From Torymus aiolomorphi (taxonomy: Eukaryota; Arthropoda; Insecta; Hymenoptera; Torymidae), in contig CM070873.1 of the NCBI GenBank assembly GCA_036365515.1, forward strand, positions 19,669,757-19,733,756: a stretch of 64,000 nucleotides of DNA, written 5' to 3'. How positions within the stretch are numbered: the stretch's first letter is position 1; every line of letters begins with the position of its first letter. Shown here one piece after another: positions 12,130 to 23,878 of the stretch. The position numbers were made by a program, and so were the translations under genes. The notes below the pieces were generated by a model that made no database searches, was not told the origin of the DNA, and was given only the letters and a program-made list of their open reading frames with translations.

Positions 12130-13701
12130 ATTGTGATATTATGGATTTACCAAATCTAAAGTATGGAAACGTAGAGAACGCAATAAACAATTTGATGCGA
12201 TTGGGCGGTTAGATATTGTTTCACCTAAAGATAATAAAAGATTTTTTCTTAAATTACTGTTGAACCGCATAAAAGGTGCTACTTCTTTTAAAGATTTACG
12301 AACATTTAATAACGTCTCATATGAAACATATAAAGAAGCAGCAATTGCTATGGATTTAATAGAAGATGATTCCCAAATTTATATTATTTTTGATGAAGCA
12401 AGTAATATCATGCTTCCTTTTCAATTACGTCAATTCTTTGCATAGTTTATCTTAGCTGAAAATATTCAAGGTAATTTAATTTGGAATAAATTCAAAAAAT
12501 TTTTTACTGAAGATTTTAAAGAAAATAAAGAAAATAATGCTTTGTCACACATTCAAAATATATTACAAACTGAAGATAAAAGTTGTAAAGATTATAGTTT
12601 ACCTGAACCAATAATAAATAATATCGAAGAAAGTCCTGAAAATTTAGCAAACAGTAAAAATCTTTTTGAAATTTGGTTTAATCAATTAACTACTAATCAA
12701 AGATTAATTTTTAATGAAATTATAACTCACAAAAATAAAATTTATTTTATTGATGGACCTGGAGGTTCAGGAAAAACTTTCATATACAAGACTTTAATAT
12801 ATCACTTTTTATCTTTGAATAAAAAAATTTTATCTATGGCTTGGACAGGAATCGTATCTATTTTATTATCTAGAGGAATGACAAGTCATCGTACTTTTAG
12901 ACTTCATTTAGATTTAAACAGTATTGAAAGTGCTTTTCTAAAATTAGAATCAGAAAAAAAAATTACGTGAAGTAGATATTATAGTTTGGGATGAAGCATC
13001 AATGATCCCAAAAAAAGCTTTGGAAATTGTTGATCAAACACTCAAAGATATATGTTACAGTGATGTTCCATTTGGTGGTAAATTGACAGTTTTAGGAGGC
13101 GATTTTAGACAAATTCTGCCAGTCCTAAAACATGGTTACCGAGACAGTATAGTACAGGACACAATCAAATTTTCTCATTTATGGCCTCTCTTTAAAGTTT
13201 TAAAATTAACTGAAAATATTCGCTTACTTAATAATATTAGAGAAGGTCTACTACCACATGAATTAAAATTAACAATAAATGCAATTGTAATGTTAATTAG
13301 AAATATAAGTATATCAAAAGGAATGAGTAATGGTACACGCTTGAAAATTACAGGTTTATTTAATCACAATTTAAAGCTGAAATAATTACGGGGGAAAGAA
13401 TTGGTGAAGAAGTTTTTATACCACGAATAACATTAAATACTGGAGATTATTCTTCATTTCCGTTTACACTTTTTAGAAAACAATTTTCAGTTGCATTAGC
13501 TTTTGCTATAACAATAAATAAATCTCAAGTTCAAAGCTTTAATTCGCTAGGTATTTACATTAGACGACCTTTATTTTCACATGGCCAATTATATGTTGCT
13601 TTATCCCGATGTAAAAATCCTAACAATATATTTATTGAAAATCTTTTAGAAAATTCATCAATAATTAATAACATTGTTTGGAAAGAAATTTTTGACATTT
13701 A
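12130..13701 (+). pseudogene. Decayed Helitron Rep/helicase, helicase part (PIF1-like)
   Basis: Helitron proteins join a HUH replication initiator to a PIF1-family helicase; only the part from just before the helicase onward remains. Visible in order: the pre-helicase block with GATSFKDLRTFNNVSYETYK (about 12,270-12,330); Walker A GPGGSGKTF (12,757-12,783); DEAS Walker B (about 12,990); GGDFRQILPV (about 13,100); and near 13,590 the C-terminal helicase motif HGQLYVALSRCK. The gene is broken by an in-frame TAG at about 12,443, a one-base deficit in the nine-A run at 12,954-12,962, a deletion of roughly 150 residues near 13,240 (from RLLNN straight to PHELKL), and a frame change near 13,380. 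No Rep domain is seen upstream. Certain as a Helitron remnant; not functional. Confidence 0.85.
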
Positions 13702-14696
13702 ATCTACACTTTTTAATAAACTTTTTCAAAAATTATTTTTTTTTATATATATTTTTATCTAAATTTATATAGATTAAAATAAACCCAACTAAATTTATAT
13801 CAATAATCATTTTATTTATAATATTATTCTTTTACGAAAGTATAAGACATGTAATTTCTTATAAGCATAATATCATATAAATAATCTGATTATTTTATTA
13901 CATATAATAAAAAAAATTTCAATATAAATATATTTATATGAAATATTTTTTTATTAAATGTAATAAAGATGGGAATCAATTTTCATTACATTAATTAAAA
14001 ATTATTAATACAAATTATTTAAAATTAATTAAAATTGATAAAATTTATTAATGAAAATTGATTCACATCTTCCATGGTGGAGGAAGGATGGGATAGGTTG
14101 GAGTCAAGGAGGACGGAGAGACGACTCCTATGGTTTTTAGGGTTATTGACGATGAATTCCATGGTTGTGTTTAGGCTTATTATATAAAAAATGATTAACA
14201 ATAATCTTATATTATTTTGGCATGTCCCATTATCCTATCTAATTATTAATATTTGTTATATAAAACACCTAAGCACAATAAAATCAAAAATTCAACGCGC
14301 CTATAACAGTACCTCAGTGGTGGTGTGAAAAACTGTTAACTTTAGTAAATAACACGCTAAAAAACTGACTACACATTAAAACACATACAATAATATGAAC
14401 ATGACCTTACACTATTAGGCGTAATAAACAGCGGCCACCGTTTTTATAAATTTTTTGCACACATAAGTAAAACAGTAAATATATATGTACTGTACACATA
14501 TGTATACGAGGTCATGGTGAAAAACCGGCACTTAAAATGCTCAGAGAATCGATCTACAATATAAGCACGCAAATTTAGAAAAGAATTTTTTCTAAATAGA
14601 AAAAACATCGTAGTATTTCTAGATTTAAACAACAAAATTGAGTTTCCAGTTGTATTAAATTTTACTATATTTTTTTTAACAATTCACGATAAAAAT
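13702..14696. other. AT-rich tail of the Helitron region, no gene
   Basis: This follows the helicase remnant and leads to a Helitron-type 3' end at about 14,739, so it may be the 3' non-coding part of the same element. Short inverted AT-rich stretches near 13,900-14,060 (aatttattaatgaaaattga against tcaattttcattacattaat) form a weak fold. No gene or RNA is recognised. Confidence 0.4.
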
Positions 14697-14808
14697 GGGG
14701 GTTGGCGAGCGGAGCAAGCAGGGGGCGGAGCCCCCTAGTGTGTGTATATATATATATATACATATACTAGGGGGGCTTCGCCCCCTGCTCGCTCCGCTCG
14801 CCAACCCT
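14697..14808. repeat. Two Helitron-like 3' ends facing each other (palindrome)
   Basis: The plus strand reads ggcgagcggagcaagca, then the stem-loop GGGGGCGGAGCCCCC, then TAGT (14703-14739). After a (TG)n/(TA)n spacer the mirror image follows: ACTAG, a G-run/cttcg/C-run hairpin, then tgctcgctccgctcgcc (14766-14808). Each half has the hairpin plus CTAGT layout of a Helitron 3' end. The same ggcgagcggagcga block recurs at 18693. The other half could belong to a second copy inserted in opposite orientation. Confidence 0.6.
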
Positions 14809-15029
14809 CATTATTAGAGATAAATATTAATAATAATGAATGAGGATAATCTTCTATTACATAATATCATGAACCACTTATTTTTTCATTTAAAATTTCT
14901 GTAATGTTTTTTAAAAACATTATTCTTAACATTTATTAATTTTTAAAATACTAAGTATATTATATTTAACAAAATAATGCAGAATATATATGTAGTTCAT
15001 TACGTCAGCTCTGATTTTATTTGTAACTT

Positions 15030-15925
15030 ATTGATTATAAAATACAGTAATATTTCAATTTTTGGCCGCCATTTTATATTTACAAAATCTGAGTTCAAAT
15101 TCCTAATCAGCGAATCCGGAAACTCACTATATACAATTTTTAACAAACTCGAGTAAAATTTCAATTTTTGTTAGTCATCTTAGGTCCACCAGTTTGAATT
15201 AAAATTTTCAGCAAAATCCAATAATATTTCAATATGTGTCCGACATCTTAGATCCGCCATTTTGAATTCTGAAAATCTGAGTTGAGATTCGTAATCTGCG
15301 AATCCACATATTCCTTATATACAATTTTCAACAAAATCGAGCAAAATTTCAATTTTTGTTAGCGATCTTGCGTCCACCAGTCTGAATTATCACAATATAT
15401 GTTCAGATTCCTAATCAGCGAGACCAAAAATCCCGTATTAAGGTAATACAAATTTCAGCAAAATCTAATATTTCAATATTTGACCACCATCTTTGAATCC
15501 GCCATTTTGAATGTTCTTAATCTGAGTTCAGATTTGTAATAAGCGACTCCAATAACTTCTTATATACAATTTTCAACAAAATACAGTAATATTTCAATAT
15601 GTGGCTGACATCTTCGATCCGCCATTTTGAATTCTGAAAATCTGAGTTGAGATTCGTAATCTAGAAATCCCCTAAATACAATTATTAGCAAAATCCAGTA
15701 TTATTTAAATATTTTGCCGCCATTTTCAATTTTTAAAATCTAAGTTCAGATTCGTAATAATCGAATCCAGAAATCCCGTATATACAATTTTCAGCAAAAT
15801 TCAGTAATATTTCAATATGCGGCAGACATTTTCGTTCCGCTATTTTGAATTTTCAAAATCTGAGTTCAGATTCCTAATCAGCGAATCTCGATACCTCCTA
15901 TATAAAATTTTGGAGATTGGTTGTA
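15030..15925. repeat. Satellite array B, ~110-125-bp units containing ccgccattttgaat
   Basis: At least seven diverged units are visible, each carrying in order: a ccgccatttt-gaat block; aaaatctgagttcagattc; gtaatcagcgaatcc; tatacaatttt; cagcaaaat; and tatttcaatat. Units start near 15,066, 15,260, 15,500, 15,620, 15,715 and 15,837. No coding capacity is credible. Read as reverse complement, its landmarks align in order with array A at 16,400-18,610, so the two arrays are diverged, oppositely oriented forms of one satellite. AT-rich DNA without features precedes it (14,812-15,029). Confidence 0.75.
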
Positions 15926-15929
15926 ATGT

Positions 15930-16340
15930 GCTAGGTGGAGGGGTATGTGGAGGGGTAGGTGGAGGGGGTGTGGAGGGGGGAGGGAGAGGGTGGAGAGGAG
16001 TGGAGGGGGTGGAGGGGCAGACGCCCTTCAAAATAACGTAAAATTTGAAAGAATTTAATGGTAAAAAGTGGAGGGGTGGATGTGGGTGGAGGGGGTGGGG
16101 GGGTGGAGGGGGTAGGTACCCATTTTTGCCCTTACAACTATATAATATAGGAAGATATATATTCCTATATTATATAGATGTTAGCATGTTTTATGAACAT
16201 CATCTCCTCCTCAGCCCCCTCAAAATAACGTACAAATCAGCGTATTTTTATGAGTTTTTTACATTAAAATAGCCTCCTCGCCCCTCCCCCTCGCCCCCAC
16301 TTGGCCAGCCTCCCCTGCGCCCCCTCTCATTACCACCTTT
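15930..16340. repeat. G-rich then C-rich minisatellite tract between the two satellite arrays
   Basis: From 15,938 to 16,020 and 16,066-16,112 the plus strand is almost purely G-rich (ggtggaggggg and ggagggggtgg words); from 16,270 to 16,325 it is C-rich (cccctccccctcgcccc). Between them lies a near-palindromic tataatataggaagatatatattcc stretch around 16,140-16,165. The two arrays of the satellite point away from or toward this tract in opposite orientation, so it marks the symmetry centre. Quadruplex formation is likely on both strands. Confidence 0.6.
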
Positions 16341-16399
16341 TTCATTAATCGTATTATTATCTCGCTAGACATACCACAAACATCTGTTTTTCTCACACC

Positions 16400-18610
16400 A
16401 CGAGTAAAGTATTGTGTTTACACCCTGACAAATTCGAAAGAAGCTTAGGTATTTCTCAAAATTGGAATACAGGGATTTCTGAAGTTGCTTATCACGACTT
16501 TGCTGTCAGAGTTTCGAAATTAAAAATGGCGGATCCAATATGGCGGATAAAAGTTCAGAAAAAGCTTAGATTTTGCTCAAAATTGGAATTCATGGGTTTT
16601 CGAGGTCGCTGATGATCACGATCTTGCTATCAGACTTTCGAAATTCAAAATGGCGGTAAAAAGTTCGAGAAAAGCTTAGGTTTTGTTAAAAATTGGTATA
16701 CATGGGCTTTCGAGGTCGCTGATCACGATCTTGCTATCAGACTTTCAAAATTCAAAATAGCGATAAAAATTTCGAAAAAAGCTTAGATTTTGTTTAAAAT
16801 TTGTATACAGGGGTTTTCGAGATTTCTAATCAAGTTTTTCTATTAGATTTTCGAAATTCAAAATGGGGGATCCAATATGGCGATTGAAACTTGTAAAAGT
16901 GCTTAGAACTGGCTGAAAATTGATATGCATGGGGAGTCGAGGTGGCTGAATAAGATTTTGCTATTACACTTTCCAAACTCAAGATAGCGAATCCAATATG
17001 ATGGGGAAAAGTTTAAAAAAAAGCTTAAATTGTGCTCAAAATTGGTATATGGGGATTTTTAAAGTTACTGATCACGATTTTGCTATCAGACTTTCAAAAT
17101 TCAACATGGCGAATAGAATATGGCGGTTAAAAATTCGAAAAAAGCTCGAGTTTTTCTCAAAATTGGAATACGGGGATTCCCGTGGTTGCTGATCACGATC
17201 TTGCTATCAGACTTCCAAAATTCAAAAGGGCTGTCAAAAATTCGAAGGAAGCTTAGATTATGCTTAAAATTTATATACAGATGTTTTCGAGGTCGCTGAT
17301 CAAGATTTTGCTATTGGCTTTATATATTTAAAATGGCGGATCCAATACGACCGTTAAATGTTCGAAAAAAGCTTAGATATTGTTGAAAATTGGTATACAG
17401 GGATTTTCAAGGTCGCTGATCAAGATTTTGCTATTAGGTTTTCAAAATTCGAAATAGCGGAACTACTATGGGGTTAAAAGTTCGAAAAAAGCATAGGTTT
17501 TTCTCAAAATTGGAATACAGAGGTTTCGAAGTCGCTGAACACGATTTTGCTAAGACTTTCCAAATTCAAAATGGCGGATCCAATTTGACGGTTAAAAGTT
17601 CGGAAAAAGCATAGATTTTGCTGAAAATTGGTATACAGGGATATTAAAGGTCGCTGATCCAGATTTTGCTATTGGACTATCGAAAATCAAAATGGCGGAT
17701 CCAATATGGCGGTTAAAAATTCGAAGAAAGCTTAGATTTGGTTAAAATCAGTAAACACGGGATTTCGAGGTCGCTGATCAAGATTTTGCTATCAGACTTC
17801 AAAATTTAAAATGGCAGATGCAATATATCTGTCAAAAGTTCAAACGAAGCTTAGATTTTGTTGAAAATTGTTATACATGGGTTTTCGAGGTTGCTGATCA
17901 TGATCTTGCTATCAGACTTTCGAAATTCAAAATGGTGGAAAAAAATTCGATAAAAGCTTAGATTTTGATTAAAATTGGCACACAAGGGTTGCTGATCAAG
18001 TTTTTCTATTAGACTTTCGAAATTGAAAATGGCGCATCCAATATGGCAATTTAAAGTTGTAAACGTGCTTAGAGTTGGCTGGAAATTGGTATGCAAGGGG
18101 TTTCGAGATCGCTGATCAAGATTTTGCTATTATAATTTCGAAAATTAAAATGGCGGATCCAATATGGTTGTTAAAAATTCGAAAAAAGCTTAGTTTTTGT
18201 TTAACTTCGGTGTACAGGGGTTTTCGAGGTCGCTGATCAAGTTTTCTATTAGATTTTCGAAATACAAAATGGTAGATCCAATATGGCTAAGATGTTCGAA
18301 GGTTAAATTTTGCTTAAAATTACTAAGATTTTCACGACACTAATCACGGTCTTACTATCAGACTTTCACAATTCGAAATGGTAGATCCTATATGGCGATT
18401 GAAAGTTCGGAAAAAGCTTAGATTTTGCTGAAAATTGGCATGCAGGGGTTTTCGAAGTCGTTGATCACGATTTTGCTTAAAATTTGTATACAGGGGTTTT
18501 CGAGGTCGCTAATTAGAATCTTACTATAAGAGTTTCGAAATTTAAAATTGCGGATCCAATATGACCGTTAAAAGTTCGAAACAAGCTTAGATTTTGTTGA
18601 AAATTGGTTA
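16400..18610. repeat. Satellite array A, ~110-125-bp units containing aaaatggcggatccaat
   Basis: About 18 diverged units. Each has, in order: aaaatggcggatccaatatgg; gttaaaagttcgaaaaaagc; ttagattttg; aaaattggtatacagggg; ttttcgaggtcgctgatca; and agattttgctatcagacttt. Some units carry partial deletions (for example the short unit near 16,640). Several units give short open frames with similar residue strings; these follow from the repeat and are not evidence of genes. It is the inverted homologue of the array at 15,030-15,925. Confidence 0.8.
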
Positions 18611-18682
18611 TATAATACTCTTCTCTAAACTATTTCTTTTAATCTTAGAATAAAAACTAATAATAAATAAATAGTTCGCCAA

Positions 18683-18772
18683 CTTATGAATGGGGGATTG
18701 GCGAGCGGAGCGACTAGCTGGGTACCCACTCTAGTGTGTGTGTGTGTGAGTGTGTGCGTGTGTGTGCGTACG

Positions 18773-18812
<40 letters not shown>

Positions 18813-18840
18813 TGTGTGCGTGTGTGCGTGTGTGTATATA
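18683..18840 (+). repeat. Helitron-like 3' end followed by (TG)n/(CGTG)n microsatellite
   Basis: At 18,693 ggcgagcggagcgacta, also found at 14,703, precedes a small stem-loop (gtgggtacccac-like) and CTAGTG near 18,732, so a third Helitron-like 3' terminus ends here. It runs directly into a microsatellite of tgtg and cgtg words to about 18,834. The position just after CTAGT is the expected insertion junction. Confidence 0.5.
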
Positions 18841-18864
18841 AATTAAATTATTCTGAATTTTTTA

Positions 18865-20465
18865 GTTTTTTCAAACAAGGAAATGAAATGAACTTGTCAT
18901 TAACGCCACCGGATTGCTTTCCCTTGAAGACCTTGGAAGATTTTAAGGCTTTTGAGCAAGATTCTGATAAACAAAAGCGCGCTGTAAGTCAAGTATCATT
19001 TCTTATGGACATTATTCAATATCATTTTTTATACATTGAAAAAAATGTAGTAAATTTACTAAAAATCTAAGGCAAGTTACTGCATTTTATAATATGGCTG
19101 GGATGTGCTAAAATTATCAAAATAGTACATTTTGACACTGGTACTTGCGACTACTAGTCTCGAACAGTATTTTATACCACAAGCACCAACTAATCATACC
19201 AAAGTTGTGATTTTGAGGTTAGAGTGGTATAAATTTTGTTATAGTTATAGAAATATTTGAAAAACACCTTAAAAAGTTATACTAATACTCGTGAGGCGTC
19301 ATATCTGGTAGAGGTTATGTTTTTCCTGTAATTTGAGATTAGGTTAGCAAAAACATCGATAATACCGAGTCAATTGTTTTATTTTAGTTATATATTATTT
19401 TTTATATTATGATTATTTCTTGATGTCGAATAATCATTAAAATCTTTCATAAGCGAAGGTAGCAATTGTATCAATTGCAATATTGTGTGCTCAAAAACCC
19501 ACGTGAGGTAATAAGCGATTAGCTCGACTGACTATTACACATTTTCTACATATAAAATCTATTAATACATTGGTCATTAAAAATTACTACCATATGAGGA
19601 TATCCCAGTGTTACATAAATAGTAATTGTTGTAAGCCTTTTAGTAAATTTTCCTACGACATTTGTCTCAATGTAAAGAAGTTGCATTCGCTGGACATATC
19701 ACATTGCAAAGTCATTAATCTTTACATATTTTAATATAAAGAATATTTCATATTATGGGGTAGCCAAGACATGAAAACAGCCACAAGACAATTTTTGAAA
19801 GAGGCGATGTCTGACGATCTATCCATTTTATTTAAATGGTGGAAGAATGACAAAAATGATGCGGAAAACGACACTCCAAATCTGAATGTGTTGTTCCAAT
19901 CGAAGTTAAATAAAGTAATATGTCGTAAGTAACTATGTTGAATTTTATTCCAAAAGAGTATTTACAAATTCTTTAATTAAGTAAAACCGGTATTTTCGAT
20001 AAGTAGGAATTTTCATTTTTATCAGTTTAATCTAATTTTAAGTAATTACATCTTTCGAAAATACTAATAGAATTATTTAGAAAAATTTCTGAGTATACTA
20101 CTGAGTATATTACTTGCATAATATACGGAGAGTTTAACAAACATTTTTGCAAGAAAACATTAAAATAATCACATTAGTAAATAATAAATTCAAGTAAATT
20201 TTACACTCCACCTTGCCTTAAAATGAATATATTAAGATTCTAAATATTAAGAAAACGTTTTTCATAATTTTTTTCAGTTGCTTGCTTGAAAACCTTTGAT
20301 GGAATGAAAATCGAAGATTATATAATATAGCAATGCAAGCTGGCCTCAGAGCAGCTAAGCAGAAACACCGGGATCGAACACGAAGAATCCAAAATCGAGA
20401 AAAAGAGCCAAATGATCCCCTGCAATATTTGAGAAATATACAAGAAGAATGCCAAAATTCATAAA
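18865..20465 (+). pseudogene. Exon remnants of a DUF4806-like gene
   Basis: Three exon-like pieces are visible. Piece 1 (about 18,890-18,983) reads FPLKTLEDFKAFEQ, the typical opening of the insect DUF4806 domain, and ends at a good GTAAGT donor. Piece 2 (19,764-19,924) contains TATRQFLKEAMSDDLS and FKWWKN, like the LL-D-LA-W part of the domain, and ends at another GTAAGT. Piece 3 starts after tttttttcag at 20,278, joins piece 2 in phase, then loses frame by one base near 20,328, before AMQAGLRAAKQKHRDR, the usual basic end. Pieces 1 and 2 are out of phase, so an exon is probably missing. The function of DUF4806 proteins is unknown. It may be a captured or retained fragment of a gene family that is often multiplied in insects. 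Confidence 0.55.
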
Positions 20466-20549
20466 AAATATTTTAGTTTACTAATTTAATCACCCATGTG
20501 ATATGTTAAAGTATTATATAACTTTAAGTTATGATATTTGTACGATCTT

Positions 20550-20990
20550 CGTCTCCGAATAGAAAGGACTGTACTAAAAAATGAGTTGAAAAATCCGTTA
20601 ACTGAGAAGCCGCCTCCGAATAGACAGGACTGTACTCCAAAGTCGATTGAAAATGCGTCAACTCAGAAGCGGTTTGAAAAAGGAGTCACCTCAGAAGCCG
20701 TTTGGAAAAAAACTCATTCCAAAAGCCGGTTTAAAATGGAGTCAACTCGGAATCCGGGCAAAAAAGATGATATCTCAGAAGAATGTTTCTTGCATCTAAT
20801 TTTAAGTTGATAGCATCCACTGAATTTTCTAATCTTTGATTGAAACAGAAATATTATTTTTTTTACCCAATATTTCCATTTTGAAGACTTTAACTGGCTC
20901 TTGGGATGACTCCATTTTCAACGGTCTCTGAGATGACTCCTTTTCCAGTCGGCTTCTGAGTTGACTTATCTTTATTCGGAGGTGACGCGA
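20550..20990. repeat. Inverted arrays of a ~25-45-bp word (tcagaagcc type)
   Basis: Left arm: repeated words around gaaaaaggagtcacctcagaagcc and ccgaatagacaggactg (20,555-20,800). Right arm: the reverse complement, with ggcttctgagttgac, gatgactccttttcc and tttattcgga (20,885-20,985). The 90-residue plus-strand frame is a translation of the words and has no domain. From 20,991 to 21,280 I see nothing. Confidence 0.55.
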
Positions 20991-21289
20991 TAATGTCAAA
21001 AAATGTAATGCATAAGGTACATTAAGATTGTTTATCATTTAACAAAAGATTTATTTATTACTTTATGATGTAATTGCTATTTAATTTACTAAATTGCGCG
21101 GCTCATTATTTTCCTATATTATCATCTTTTCATACAGTTACGATATAGCATAGGTTTTGATGGCTTGGAGCCGTAACAATGGGTTAAAAAAAGTTAAAAA
21201 AATTTGTATGAAATTTTTATTATTATTAATAAATTTAACCAAACGACATGAATAAAATATATTTCTGCATTTAGATGCTATCTAACGCG

Positions 21290-22255
21290 CGATCTTTTAA
21301 ATTCTCATGTAATTCAGCTACAAACGTGCATACATTATCGAGGTTCTTGAGACCGTACTCCATCTGTCGCAAGTCTACATCATTTCTGCTGTAAAATTTC
21401 TGCCACGCGTACTCGTCGAAATTCTTTCGCAATTCTGCTGCACGCATGCACCCATCAGGAGCCTCTTGAAATGACACTCCTATCTGCAGCGTTTCTGCTG
21501 TAAAGTTTCTGCCGCACGCCACCGTCGAAATTCTTACGCAATTACGCTGCACGCGGGCGTCTATCACGAGCCTCTTCAGATCGCACTCTATCTGTCGCAA
21601 GTCTGCAGCGTTTCTGCTGTAAAGTATCTGTCGCGCGCCACCATCGATATTCTTACGCAATTCTGCTCCAAGCGGGCGTTCATCACGAGCCTCTTGAAAT
21701 CGTACTCTCTCGCAAGTCTGCAGCGTCTCTGGTGTAAAGTATCTGCCGCGCGCAACCATCGAAATTCTTACACAATTCTGCTGCAAGCGGGCATCCATCA
21801 CGAGCCTCTTGAGATCGCAATGTATGTGTCGCAAGACTGCAGCGTTTCTGCTGTAAAGTATCTGCTGCGCGCAATCATCGAAATTCTTACGCAATTCTGC
21901 TGCACGCGGGCGTCCATCACTAGCCTCCTGAGATCGCACTCTATCTGTCACAAGTCTGTAGCGTTTCTGCTGTAAAGTTTCTGTCGCGCGCAACCGTCGA
22001 AATTCTTACGGAATTCTGCTGCACGCGGGCGTCCATCATGAGCCTCTTGAGATCGCACTCTATCGCAAGTCTGTAGCATTTCTGCTATAAAGTTTCTGCC
22101 GCGCACAACCGTGGAAATTCTTACGTAATTCTGTTGCACGCGGGCGTCCATCACGAGCATCTTGAGATCGCACTCTATCTGTCGTAAGTCTGCAGCACTT
22201 CTGCTGTAAAGTTGCTACTGTAGGTTCTGTCCGCAGAACTATAGGAAAATACCAA
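21290..22255 (-). repeat. Tandem array, about eight ~110-120-bp units
   Basis: The landmark ttctgctgtaaagt recurs near 21,385, 21,505, 21,615, 21,730, 21,847, 21,966, 22,080 and 22,198. Each unit also has gcacgcgggcgtc, atcacgagcctcttgagatcgcact and cgtcgaaattcttacgcaatt. A 240-residue minus-strand frame crosses several units because the units happen to lack stops in several frames; successive units are read in different frames, which argues against a protein. The array abuts the right inverted-repeat arm. Confidence 0.75.
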
Positions 22256-22310
22256 GGTATATTATTCATAATCTGCGCACTCGCGCGTGCGTCAGATTGT
22301 GTTACCAGGG

Positions 22311-23471
22311 TACCATCAGCTCACCCATCAGAGAGGTTAGGAACGTGAAAGGGCTTACTAAATCTGCTCTCGACGTTGAAACACTGCCTTCCCATCTCCA
22401 AATCATCGTTAATCGGCGGACACGATGAAAGGGATGACATTCACCAGAGATGCGATTTTTGACATCACACATAGCAATACACCATGGACACACGCGCTCA
22501 ACGGCATGCCGCACTAACACTACTCGCTATAGAGTAGCAGAAACTGCGCGGGGTCCATATTTTATCCTATAGATATATCTTATACACAAGGAGCACTCGC
22601 GGTCGCGCGAGTCGCGTGTGTTTTTCCGCTGTAGGTACTTAGTGTGCGAACGTAGCCTAGCCGAGGTAGCCGTTACGACTGCTGCAATAGTACTCATGCA
22701 CGCAGGTCGCAGGGCTAAGCCAGATCAGTATTGAGCTTTTTCCTTCTGTTTTTCTCCTTTTCACGGTATTAATGTATATGTGCATATATGCCGCGAGTAT
22801 TTTTTTGTAATTGAGATTGTATATATCTATATAGAGGGGCGCATCCCCCCTAGTTAGATATGTTAATTCTAACGAAGTAAAAAATTAAATATATAATAAA
22901 AGCCAAAAAATGTAATAATTTGTATAGAAATGTAAAATGATGTAAAAAAATGTAAGTTTCTGTAACAAACTATAAAGTGATCCACGTTCTTAAATTTTCT
23001 TGAATTATTTATTTCACATTTTTTTATGTTTTGGTTCCAAGGTGATAAAAAATATAATATATAATGAAAGGCGGAAAAATGTAATAAATTGTATAGAAAT
23101 GTAAAATTATGTAAAAAAATGTAAGTTTCTGTAAAAAACTATAAAGTGTTACACTTTCTCATGTTTGATTACATTTTTTCGTTCTTTTTTGACACTTATT
23201 TACAGTTTTTCATATTTTGGTTCTAACGAAATAAAAAATATAATATGTAATAAAATGTGAAAAAATGTAATAAATTGTATAGAACTGTAAAATTATGTAA
23301 AAAAATATAAGTTTCTGTAAAAAACTGTAAAAATATGTAAGAAAATGTAAGAAAGTGTAAAAAACGTCCGAAATCCAATATAAATATACGATTACTTACA
23401 TTTTCTTACGATTTCTTACGTTTTTTTTACAGTTTATTACACTTTTTTAACATTTTCGATTTCCGCTAGGG
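22311..23471 (-). repeat. Right arm of the large inverted repeat (partner 7983-9287)
   Basis: This is the reverse complement of 7983-9287, ending atttccgctaggg. It includes the Helitron-like 3' end at 22836-22854 (GGGGC, GCA, TCCCC, then CTAGT) and a 10-nt-word element from about 22,860 to 23,471 with the central motif gtccgaaatccaatat at about 23,366. Divergence between arms is small outside the word array, where about 145 bp present on the left are absent here. Confidence 0.75.
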
Positions 23472-23842
23472 TGGTACATACAAGTATGTTTCCATTTATT
23501 TTCGTACGTACATGTATGTCACTGTACGGCACCGTACGTTCCTGCAAGTTTACATACGATTCGATAAGATTTGGTACGTTTGTTTTGGTAGGTTTTCGTA
23601 TAAAATGTCCGAATCTTAATCAAAACGTACCGAAACATACCGAATCGTAAGGAAAGGTACAAAAACATACGAACACGTAAAGAAACGTGCCGAAACATAC
23701 GATAATTTACATTGTAGTACCGTTTATTTTTTCCATTCGGGTTGTAACAATTTCAAACAGTTTCTAATAGTTTTAAACACTTTTAAGCAGTTTCAAATAA
23801 TTTTAAATTTGATATATTTCAGGAAAAATTAATAATTAATAA

Positions 23843-23878
<36 letters not shown>

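Noticed and set aside
15030..18610. CRISPR array
   Set aside because: Units are contiguous, diverged ~120-bp satellite monomers without repeat-spacer structure; the DNA is eukaryotic.
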